Shown piece after piece: positions 56,152 through 63,359 of a DNA stretch of 64,000 bases; within the stretch, counting starts at the first letter, position 1; the number at the start of each line of letters is the position of its first letter. The notes under the pieces were generated by a model. The model made no database searches and was not told where the DNA came from. It was given only the letters and a program-made list of their open reading frames with translations. The stretch is from JABFSM01 sp052389555 (lineage in GTDB: Bacteria > Gemmatimonadota > Gemmatimonadetes > Gemmatimonadales > GWC2-71-9), in NCBI GenBank assembly GCA_052389555.1, contig JBQTHV010000036.1, forward strand, positions 38,665 to 102,664. The letters run 5' to 3'. The position numbers and the translations under genes were made by a program.

Positions 56152-57471
56152 ATGTCACGTCGTGCCAAATGGACGCTGGGGCTCACGATCCTCGTGGTCG
56201 TCGTCGGCGGGCTGTTCGCCCTCGCGGCCGCGAAGAAGGGGTCGCGCGCCATCGAGGTCAGGCTGGATGCGGTGGCCCCCCGCGACCTGGTCGCTACCGT
56301 GACCGCGAGCGGCCGCATCGAAGCCAAGACCCAGGTGGATATCAGCGCCGACATCACCGGGCGGATCACCGACATCGCGGTGCGGGAGGGCGACCAGGTC
56401 AAGAAGGGCCAGTTCCTGCTCCAGATCGAACCGGACCAGTACCTCTCGATCGTCAGCCGCCTCGAGGGCCAGGTCGCTTCGGCCGAGGCGGGCCTGGCGC
56501 AGGCCCGGGCCAACCGCGATCAGGCGCGCCGGAGCCGGGACCGCGCGGTGGAGATCCAGCGGGTTAACGCCGAGCTCATTGCCCGGGAGACCGTGGAGCA
56601 GGCCATCCAGGCCTTCGACGTGGCCGAAGCCAACTTCCAGTCTGCCCGAGCGGGGGTAGAACAGGCGCGGGCGGCCCTCCAGGAGGCCCGGGCCAATCTG
56701 GCCAAGACCAAGCTGGTCTCACCGATCGGCGGGCAGGTGGTGCGGCTCGCCGTAGAGCAAGGCGAGGTCGCGGTGCCCGGCACCTTCTCCCGGGAAACCG
56801 GCCTCCTCATGACGGTCGCCGACATGTCGGTGGTGCTGGCCAAGGTCCAGGTCGATGAGACCGACGTGGTACGGCTCCATCTGGGGGATTCGGTGTCGGT
56901 CACGATCGACGCCTTCCCCGACACCAGTTTTGCCGGGCGGGTCACCAGGATCAGCCGGAGCGCCAAGCTCTCCCAGACCGGAGCGGCCAGCGGTACCACG
57001 GCCGACCGCGCAGTGGATTTCGAAGTGGAGATTACACTCGACAAGCCGCCGGTCTCGATCCGGCCCGACCTGTCCGCCACCGCGCGGATCGTGACCGACA
57101 CGAGGAAGCAGGCGCTTTCGATTCCCATCATTGCGCTCACGGTGCGGGAGCACGAGCCGGTACCGAATGAGGTCAAACAGGGCCCCGGCACTCCAGTGGG
57201 CGAGCCCGCCCGCCAGCTAACCGCGGCGGAGCGCAAGCAGCGGGAGAAGGAAGGGGTATTCGTGGTGCGGACCGGAATCGCGACCTTCCAGCCGGTGCGG
57301 GTCGGGGTTGCCGGCGAGGAACACTTCGAGGTGCTGGAAGGGCTCAGGGCCGGCGACACGGTGGTGGCGGGACCCTACCAGGCGGTGCGCGATCTCAAGG
57401 ACAGCACGCGGGTTAGGCAGCAGCGCGACGTCGCCCCGCGGAGTGGGACGGGAGCCCGTCCGAACCCATGA
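56152..57471 (+). CDS. macA: MacA/HlyD-type periplasmic adaptor protein
   Basis: A 439-residue membrane fusion protein. One N-terminal membrane segment (LGLTILVVVVGGLFALAAA) is followed by a lipoyl-like half (VDISADITGRITDIAVREGD), a coiled-coil hairpin (about 100-190, QARANRDQARRSRDRAVEI), the second lipoyl half (KTKLVSPIGGQVVRLAVEQG) and beta-barrel domains. It bridges the inner-membrane permease and TolC. The stop overlaps the ATPase start by 4 bases. Confidence 0.92.
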   Translation: MSRRAKWTLGLTILVVVVGGLFALAAAKKGSRAIEVRLDAVAPRDLVATVTASGRIEAKTQVDISADITGRITDIAVREGDQVKKGQFLLQIEPDQYLSIVSRLEGQVASAEAGLAQARANRDQARRSRDRAVEIQRVNAELIARETVEQAIQAFDVAEANFQSARAGVEQARAALQEARANLAKTKLVSPIGGQVVRLAVEQGEVAVPGTFSRETGLLMTVADMSVVLAKVQVDETDVVRLHLGDSVSVTIDAFPDTSFAGRVTRISRSAKLSQTGAASGTTADRAVDFEVEITLDKPPVSIRPDLSATARIVTDTRKQALSIPIIALTVREHEPVPNEVKQGPGTPVGEPARQLTAAERKQREKEGVFVVRTGIATFQPVRVGVAGEEHFEVLEGLRAGDTVVAGPYQAVRDLKDSTRVRQQRDVAPRSGTGARPNP

Positions 57472-58166
57472 GCGACCTGGTCATCCGCATCCGCGACCTG
57501 GCCCGCGACTATCCCATGGGCGCGGAGACCGTGCAGGCGCTGCGCGGCGTCTCCCTCGAGCTCCGCCGCAACGAATACGTGGCGATCATGGGGCCCTCGG
57601 GGTCCGGGAAGTCGACGCTCATGAATCTGATCGGGTGCCTGGATACCCCAACCCGGGGCGAGTACTGGCTCAACGGCCAGGAAGTTTCCCGCCTGGGTGA
57701 CGATGCGCTGGCCCGGATTCGGAACCGGGAAATCGGGTTCGTCTTCCAGACGTTCAACCTCCTGCCGCGGGCAACCGCGCTCCAGAACGTCGAGCTGCCG
57801 CTGATCTATGGCGGGATCTCCGCGCGCGAGCGCCGGCGGCGTGCGGTCGAAGCGCTCGGGCGGGTGGGGCTCGCTGACCGGATGGAGCATCGCCCCAACG
57901 AGCTGTCGGGCGGCCAGCGGCAGCGAGTCGCCATCGCGCGCGCACTGGTCAACCGACCCGCCATTCTCCTGGCGGACGAGCCGACCGGCAACCTCGACAG
58001 CACCACCAGCCAGGAGATCCTCCGCGTCTTCGCTGCCCTGCACACCCAGGGCCAGACGATCATCATGGTGACCCACGAAGCCGACGTCGCGGCGCACGCG
58101 GCTCGGATCGTGGTGCTCCGCGATGGCCGGGTGGCGAGCGACGGGCCCAACCGCCAGGCGGCCTGA
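57468..58166 (+). CDS. MacB/LolD-type ABC transporter ATPase
   Basis: A 232-residue ATPase. Walker A is MGPSGSGKST, the Q-loop is in VFQTFNLLPR, the signature is LSGGQRQRVAIARAL, Walker B is ILLADEPTGNLD and the H-loop is VTHE. This set is typical of the MacB/LolCDE group, whose ATPases are often separate subunits. It is the only ATPase among four permease genes, so it must serve all of them. The stop and the next ATG overlap by one base. Confidence 0.95.
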   Translation: MSDLVIRIRDLARDYPMGAETVQALRGVSLELRRNEYVAIMGPSGSGKSTLMNLIGCLDTPTRGEYWLNGQEVSRLGDDALARIRNREIGFVFQTFNLLPRATALQNVELPLIYGGISARERRRRAVEALGRVGLADRMEHRPNELSGGQRQRVAIARALVNRPAILLADEPTGNLDSTTSQEILRVFAALHTQGQTIIMVTHEADVAAHAARIVVLRDGRVASDGPNRQAA

Positions 58167-59401
58167 TGCAAATCCGGGACGCGGTCGGCGAAGCGCTCGA
58201 GACGATTCGCACCCAGAAGCTCAAGAGCTTCTTCTCGCTGATCGGAGTGCTGATCGGAGTCACCTTCCTGATCGCGGTCGTGTCCATCGTGCAGGGGATG
58301 AACGTGTACATGGAAGACCGCTTCGCCAACAAGCTGGTCGGTCTCAACACCTTCCAACTCCGCCGGATGCCGAACTTCACCGATGCGACCGAGGAGCAGT
58401 GGCGCGAGTGGGTCCGGCGGCCGCGGATCAACTACGTCGAGGCCCGAGCGGTCGAAGCGCGGATGGAAACGCCAGCGATCTACTCCCGGTGGTGCAGCGA
58501 CCAACTGACGGTCACCTGGAGCGGCAAGATCGCCCGCAGCATCGACATCTGGACCACCGATGCGGCGATCTTCCGGATCAAGAACCTCGACCTCGAGAGC
58601 GGACGCGCCTTCACGCCGCAGGAGGCCCGCGCCGGCGTGCCGGTCGCGGTCATCGGGTGGGACCTCACCGACAAGTTGTTCGCCGGGGTGGACCCGGTCG
58701 GCAAGGAGCTGACCATCGAGGGCCTGCCCTATCGCGTGGTCGGGACCGTCGCGAAGCAGGGCACCCTGTTCGGCATCTCGCTGGACAAGTTCGTCGTGGT
58801 GCCGTTCGACTCGCCGGTGCACCGCCGGGTCTGCCGGCTCGGTTTCATGGATGAGTTTCATGTCCAGACCGGGACCGTACGGGAGATGCAGACGGCACTG
58901 GAGGAAACCCGGGAAACGATGCGCATTCAGCGGCGGCTGCGGCCCGGCCAGGAAGACAACTTCGCGATGCAGACCGCCGAGGGGGCGCTGGAGGGCTGGA
59001 ATCGGATCTCGAGATTCCTGTTGACGGCGTTGCCTGCTCTCGTGTCCATCTCGCTCGTGGTGGGCGGGATCGTGATCATGAACATCATGCTCATGGCGGT
59101 GGCCGAGCGGACCCGGGAGATCGGGATCCGCAAAGCGTTGGGAGCGAAGCGTCGGGATATCCTGGCCCAGTTCATCGTCGAGTCCGCGACCCTCTCGACG
59201 GTGGGCGCGGCGCTGGGCATCCTCACCGGGATCGGGCTCGCGTTCCTGGTCCGCGCTACGACTCCACTTCCCGCCGCGATCGCGCCCTGGTCGGTGGGCG
59301 TGGGCGTGATGCTGGGTGTGGTGGTCGGGATGACGGCGGGCGTGTACCCGGCGAGCCGGGCGGCCCGGCTCGATCCCATCGAGGCGCTGCGGCACGAATG
59401 A
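58166..59401 (+). CDS. MacB-type ABC permease, first (A type)
   Basis: A 411-residue permease. It has one N-terminal helix (LKSFFSLIGVLIGVTFLIAV), a periplasmic domain of about 230 residues, and three C-terminal helices, including RTREIGIRKALGAKRRDILA and SRAARLDPIEALRHE at the end. It couples ATP use to periplasmic substrate transfer. It is closest to the third permease (60784-62028), with IVQGMN/IIQGMN and matching FQLRR/FQIRR motifs. Confidence 0.92.
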   Translation: MQIRDAVGEALETIRTQKLKSFFSLIGVLIGVTFLIAVVSIVQGMNVYMEDRFANKLVGLNTFQLRRMPNFTDATEEQWREWVRRPRINYVEARAVEARMETPAIYSRWCSDQLTVTWSGKIARSIDIWTTDAAIFRIKNLDLESGRAFTPQEARAGVPVAVIGWDLTDKLFAGVDPVGKELTIEGLPYRVVGTVAKQGTLFGISLDKFVVVPFDSPVHRRVCRLGFMDEFHVQTGTVREMQTALEETRETMRIQRRLRPGQEDNFAMQTAEGALEGWNRISRFLLTALPALVSISLVVGGIVIMNIMLMAVAERTREIGIRKALGAKRRDILAQFIVESATLSTVGAALGILTGIGLAFLVRATTPLPAAIAPWSVGVGVMLGVVVGMTAGVYPASRAARLDPIEALRHE

Positions 59402-60663
59402 AAGCGCGGAGCGGGTTAGGGGTCACCGGCGCGCGCCTGCTCGAAGGCATGGGGATGGCGCTCGACTCGGTGCGCTCGAACAAGACCCGGGCGGCCCTCA
59501 CCATCCTCGGCGTGGCGATCGGCGTCATGGTGGTGATCGCGATGGCCTCGATGATCACCGGCATCAACCGAGCCGTGGCCCACGAGTTCGAGACCCTCGG
59601 GCCCAAGACCTTCTTCGTGTTCCGGTTCTTCCAGGGCGGGATCGTGATCAGCGACGGCTCCGACGAGATGTCGCCCTGGCGGCGGAATCCCTGGCTCTCG
59701 GTCGAAGAGGCCGAATACCTGCGGCAGCTTCCTGCGGTACGCGACGTCGGGTACCGCGAGGATGCCCGCGAACCGGTGAGCTACGGCGATCAGAAGCTGT
59801 CGTCGGTGAATACCATCGGGGCGACGACGAACTGGGTGTTCGTCTCCGGCGGGAACATCGTGGAGGGGCGGAACTGGACCGCCCTGGAGTTCGCGGCCGG
59901 CTCCAACGTCGCCGTCATCAATGACAAGCTGGCCGATACCTTCTTCCCCGGCCTCGACCCGATCGGGCGGCGGATCAAGATCAACGGTGTGCCGTTCGAA
60001 GTCACCGGGGTGTACGCCGAGGCGCAGAGCCTATTCGGAGGCAGCTCGAGCCCGCTCGTGGTGATGCCGCACAGCACCTTCACCAAGGTGGCCGACTATC
60101 AGAAGGGCTGGATGAACTTCGTCGTGATGCCCACCGATTCGGCCACCGTCGCGGAGGCGCAGGATGCGGTCATCAGCGCGCTCCGGGTCAAGCGCGGGCT
60201 CAAGCCGGCCCAGGACAATAATTTTGCGGTGGTCTCCCAGGACAAGCTGCTCGACACGTGGAACAGCATAACCCGCGGCTTCTTCCTGGTGATGCTGGCG
60301 CTCTCCAGCGTGGGCCTCATGGTAGGTGGCGTCGGGGTCATCGCGATCATGATGATCTCGGTCACCGAGCGCACCCGCGAGATCGGGGTACGGAAGGCGC
60401 TGGGCGCCACCCGGCGGGAAATCCTCTTCCAGTTCCTGGTCGAAGCGTCTTCGCTCACGCTGTTGGGCGGCTCGGCGGGCATGCTGCTCGGCGCGCTGAT
60501 CGCCTGGGCCATCGCCAGCTTCACGCCGGTTCCAGCGGCCATTCCGCTCTGGTCGGTGGCCGCCGCCCTGGTGGTTTCCGCGATTACCGGGGTCTTCTTC
60601 GGGATGTACCCGGCCACCAAAGCCAGCCGGCTCGATCCGGTTGAGGCGCTGAGGTACGAGTAG
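59398..60663 (+). CDS. MacB-type ABC permease, second (B type)
   Basis: A 421-residue permease of the same plan (RAALTILGVAIGVMVVIAMA; ERTREIGVRKALGATRREIL; ASRLDPVEALRYE at the end). Its start overlaps the previous gene by 4 bases. It is closest to the fourth permease, with PKTFFVFRFF/PNAFYVMRFF after the first helix. The TAG stop is immediately followed by a repeat hairpin that separates this pair from the next. Confidence 0.92.
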   Translation: MKARSGLGVTGARLLEGMGMALDSVRSNKTRAALTILGVAIGVMVVIAMASMITGINRAVAHEFETLGPKTFFVFRFFQGGIVISDGSDEMSPWRRNPWLSVEEAEYLRQLPAVRDVGYREDAREPVSYGDQKLSSVNTIGATTNWVFVSGGNIVEGRNWTALEFAAGSNVAVINDKLADTFFPGLDPIGRRIKINGVPFEVTGVYAEAQSLFGGSSSPLVVMPHSTFTKVADYQKGWMNFVVMPTDSATVAEAQDAVISALRVKRGLKPAQDNNFAVVSQDKLLDTWNSITRGFFLVMLALSSVGLMVGGVGVIAIMMISVTERTREIGVRKALGATRREILFQFLVEASSLTLLGGSAGMLLGALIAWAIASFTPVPAAIPLWSVAAALVVSAITGVFFGMYPATKASRLDPVEALRYE

Positions 60664-60775
60664 AAGGAGGTAGTAAGCAGGAGGTAGTAAGCAGGGAACA
60701 GCACCGACCGCCGCGCAGACCTAGCAGCGATAGGATTTGTCCCTTCTCACTACCTCCTACTTACTATCTCCTTAG
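60664..60775. repeat. Tandem-repeat-armed hairpin, AAGGAGGTAGTAAGCAGGAGG vocabulary
   Basis: The left arm (60664-60702) and right arm (60735-60775) are inverted around a spacer of about 32 bases. Words and order (gtagtaagcaggaggtagt, gtccc...ctcactacctcctactta) match the element at 7277-7386, 53 kb away. It begins at the stop codon of the second permease and lies inside the efflux operon. Confidence 0.85.
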
Positions 60776-60783
60776 GTTTAGGC

Positions 60784-62028
60784 ATGCCCTTCACAGAAGC
60801 AGTCCTTCTGGCTCTGGACACCATCCGGACCAGTAAGCTTCGCTCGTTCTTTACCCTGCTCGGGATCATCGTCTCGGTGGGGTTCCTGGTCGCGATCGTA
60901 GCGATCATCCAGGGCATGAACGCCTACGTGCGCGACAATCTGCGTAACTCGATGATCGGCACCAATGTGTTCCAGATCCGGCGCACCCCGCTGGTGATCG
61001 GGTACCTCGACGATTCCCTCATGCGGGAGATCGCCAAGCGGCCCCGCATCACCAAGGAGGATGCCGAGCTGGTGCGCAGCGCGTTTCCCGATGCCGAGGC
61101 GGTCTCGCTTCAGTCTGGCTGGCCCACTCCCACGGCGGACATCACCGCGCGGGGCAACATGGTGGGCAGCGTCACCATCTTCGGGGTGACCCCCGAGTAC
61201 CAGCTGGTACAGGACTACAGCTTTATCCAGGGCGAGCCGCTCACCCAACCCGACATTGACGAGCGGCGCGCGGTCGTGGCGGTCGGGATAGAGATAGCGG
61301 AGAAGCTATTCGACGATCCGGCCTACGCGGTCGGGAGGAAGATCCGGATCGGCGGTCGCGAAATGACGATCAAGGGCGTTGTCGGCCGGAAAGGCCGGGT
61401 GCTCGGCCAGTCGTTCGACGGATTCGTGCTGATGCCGATCACGACGTTTGAGTCAATCTATGGACGCCGCCTGACGACCACGATTTCCATCAAGCTCGCA
61501 CCCGGAGGCCGGTTCCCCGAGGCCATGCAGCGGGCCGAGGAGGCGATGCGGCTCGCGCACCGGTTACATCCCGCCGAGGCCAATGATTTCTCCCTGGACA
61601 AAGCGGATGCCCTGGTAGCGTTCTGGACCAGTCTCACCGGCGTGCTCTTCACGCTGATCCCCACCGTGGTCGGCATCGGGATCGTGGTCGGCGGGATTGT
61701 GATCATGAACATCATGCTGATGTCGGTGCACGAGCGCACTCGCGAGATCGGGATCCGCAAATCCCTGGGGGCGCGCCGCCGCGACATTCGCCGGCAGTTT
61801 CTGGTGGAGGCCGTCCTGCTCTCGACCCTGGGCGGCCTGGTCGGGATTACCGGCGGCGGCGCTCTCGCCTTCCTGATCGGGGCAATCAGCCCGCTTCCCG
61901 CGAGGGTAACACCCTGGTCGGTAGGGGTGGCCCTGCTGCTGGGCGCCGGCACCGGCATTCTATTCGGCGTGTATCCCGCCAGCCGGGCCGCCCGGCTGGA
62001 TCCCATCACGGCGTTACGGCAGGAGTAG
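60784..62028 (+). CDS. MacB-type ABC permease, third (A type)
   Basis: A 414-residue permease (RSFFTLLGIIVSVGFLVAIV; RTREIGIRKSLGARRRDIRR; SRAARLDPITALRQE). It is the A-type partner of the second permease pair. It begins 8 bases after the repeat hairpin at 60664-60775, so the hairpin could reduce expression of the second pair. The periplasmic domain differs from that of the first permease, so substrate range may differ. Confidence 0.92.
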   Translation: MPFTEAVLLALDTIRTSKLRSFFTLLGIIVSVGFLVAIVAIIQGMNAYVRDNLRNSMIGTNVFQIRRTPLVIGYLDDSLMREIAKRPRITKEDAELVRSAFPDAEAVSLQSGWPTPTADITARGNMVGSVTIFGVTPEYQLVQDYSFIQGEPLTQPDIDERRAVVAVGIEIAEKLFDDPAYAVGRKIRIGGREMTIKGVVGRKGRVLGQSFDGFVLMPITTFESIYGRRLTTTISIKLAPGGRFPEAMQRAEEAMRLAHRLHPAEANDFSLDKADALVAFWTSLTGVLFTLIPTVVGIGIVVGGIVIMNIMLMSVHERTREIGIRKSLGARRRDIRRQFLVEAVLLSTLGGLVGITGGGALAFLIGAISPLPARVTPWSVGVALLLGAGTGILFGVYPASRAARLDPITALRQE

Positions 62029-62029
62029 C

Positions 62030-63268
62030 ATGCGGATTCAGAACGTCGGCGAAGGGATGGCGGTGGCGCTGGACAACCTCCGGGGCAACAAGCTGCGCTC
62101 GTTCCTCACCGTCTTAGGTGTGGTGATCGGCGTGGCGACCGTCATGGTCATGGCCTCGCTCGTGGATGGCGTGCGCACCCAGGTCTTCAACGCGCTCAAC
62201 GCGGCCACGCCCAATGCGTTCTACGTGATGCGGTTCTTCTCGGAGACGCCGCTCAACCCCCAGAACCTGCCCTACGAGGTGCGGATCCGGCCGGTGCTCG
62301 ATGAAGACGACGCCTCCGCGGTGCGCCAGGCGGACGACATTCGGCATGCCGGGTTATGGTTGCAGTCCTTCGTCCGGGTCGAGTACCGGAACCAGCGATC
62401 GCAGGGGGTCTGGGTCCTGGGGGCGGACGATGCCTACATGGAGATCAAAGGCGGCAGCGTGGCGGAAGGCCGCTTCTTTACGCAGGGGGAGCTGAACGGG
62501 GCCGAGGTCGCCGTGCTCGAGCGCGAGCTGGCCCGCCGGCTCTTCGGGACCACCAGCCCGATCGGCGAAACGGTGCGGATCGGCGGCCGGCCGTTCCGGG
62601 TGGTCGGGGTGTGGCAGCAGCCGGACAACGTCTTCCAGCCACCGGGCTTTACGATCGGTGCGGTCGTGCCGTACGAGGTGGCCAAGCGCTCCTTCCAGTA
62701 CAGCGACACCAACGATCTCTTCATCGTCGTATTAGGCCGGCACGGCATTCCGGTGAGTCACGCCCAGGATCAGGCTACGGTAGCCTTGCGCCGGGAGCGC
62801 GGGTTACGGCCCGGGATGCCTAACACGTTCGATTTCATCACTCAGGATCAGATCCTGGACACGATGAACTCGCTCACCTCGATGTTCTTCCTGGTCATGA
62901 CAGCCGTGTCGAGCGTGGCGCTCCTGGTGGGCGGCATCGGGGTCATGGCCATCATGATGGTCTCGGTGACCAGCCGAACCCACGAGATCGGGCTCCGCAT
63001 GGCCTGCGGGGCAACCCGGCGAGAGATCCTCTGGCAATTCCTGGTCGAAGCGGCGACCCTGACACTGATGGGCGGTCTGGTCGGGATCCTGATCGGCCTT
63101 ACCAGCGGCCAGGTGATCAAGAGCGCGCTCAACATGGCGTCGGGAGTCCCGCTCTGGAGCGCGGTGGTGGCGACCCTGGTCTCGATTGGGATCGGGCTGG
63201 CGTTCGGGCTCTTGCCGGCGAACCGGGCGGCGAGAATGGATCCGGTCGAGGCGCTGCGACATGAATAG
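62030..63268 (+). CDS. MacB-type ABC permease, fourth (B type)
   Basis: A 412-residue permease (RSFLTVLGVVIGVATVMVMA; SRTHEIGLRMACGATRREIL; AARMDPVEALRHE). It starts one base after the third permease stop. It is the B-type partner of the second pair and most like the second permease. The final TAG is the first three bases of the repeat element at 63266-63359. Confidence 0.92.
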   Translation: MRIQNVGEGMAVALDNLRGNKLRSFLTVLGVVIGVATVMVMASLVDGVRTQVFNALNAATPNAFYVMRFFSETPLNPQNLPYEVRIRPVLDEDDASAVRQADDIRHAGLWLQSFVRVEYRNQRSQGVWVLGADDAYMEIKGGSVAEGRFFTQGELNGAEVAVLERELARRLFGTTSPIGETVRIGGRPFRVVGVWQQPDNVFQPPGFTIGAVVPYEVAKRSFQYSDTNDLFIVVLGRHGIPVSHAQDQATVALRRERGLRPGMPNTFDFITQDQILDTMNSLTSMFFLVMTAVSSVALLVGGIGVMAIMMVSVTSRTHEIGLRMACGATRREILWQFLVEAATLTLMGGLVGILIGLTSGQVIKSALNMASGVPLWSAVVATLVSIGIGLAFGLLPANRAARMDPVEALRHE

Positions 63269-63359
63269 GGACCAGGGGCCAGGGACCGGGGGCCAGGGGA
63301 ATCGTGCGGCCGCACGAGAGCCCTTCCCTGGTCCCCGGCCCCTGGCCCCTGGTCCCTAC
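63266..63359. repeat. Tandem-repeat-armed hairpin, GGGACCAGGGGCCAGGG vocabulary, containing two stop codons
   Basis: The left arm (63266-63301, tagggaccaggggccaggga then ccgggggccaggggaa) and right arm (63321-63359, cccttccctggtccccggcc then cctggcccctggtccctac) are inverted. The center is a palindrome cgtgcggccgcacg. It occupies the gap between the convergent fourth permease and bshB1, and both genes take their TAG stop from its outer TAGGG ends. Confidence 0.88.

Larger units (their letters stand above)
1361..62827. repeat. Dispersed 9-mer CCTAAC(C/A)CG, about 41 copies
   Basis: By hand count the exact 9-mer occurs about 41 times, 20 on the plus strand and 21 on the minus. Examples (first base): 1361, 11053, 12618, 13484, 16077, 18247, 18412, 25037, 26816, 33160, 34912, 40628, 41134, 43996, 44608, 47103, 48083, 49522, 50405, 52848, 55823, 57409, 59412, 62819. 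At about 68% GC, one or two are expected by chance. Most lie in coding sequence, in all frames: PN as CCTAAC, VLG/GLG as TTAGG, LTR as CTAACCCG, RVR as GTTAGG. About 45 CCTAAC/GTTAGG hexamers are seen in all, so most belong to the 9-mer. Confidence 0.8.

Noticed and set aside
63266..63359. Ordinary rho-independent terminator
   Set aside because: The stem is strong but long, built of repeats, and lacks a T-run on either strand; a two-way terminator role remains possible and is discussed as a finding.
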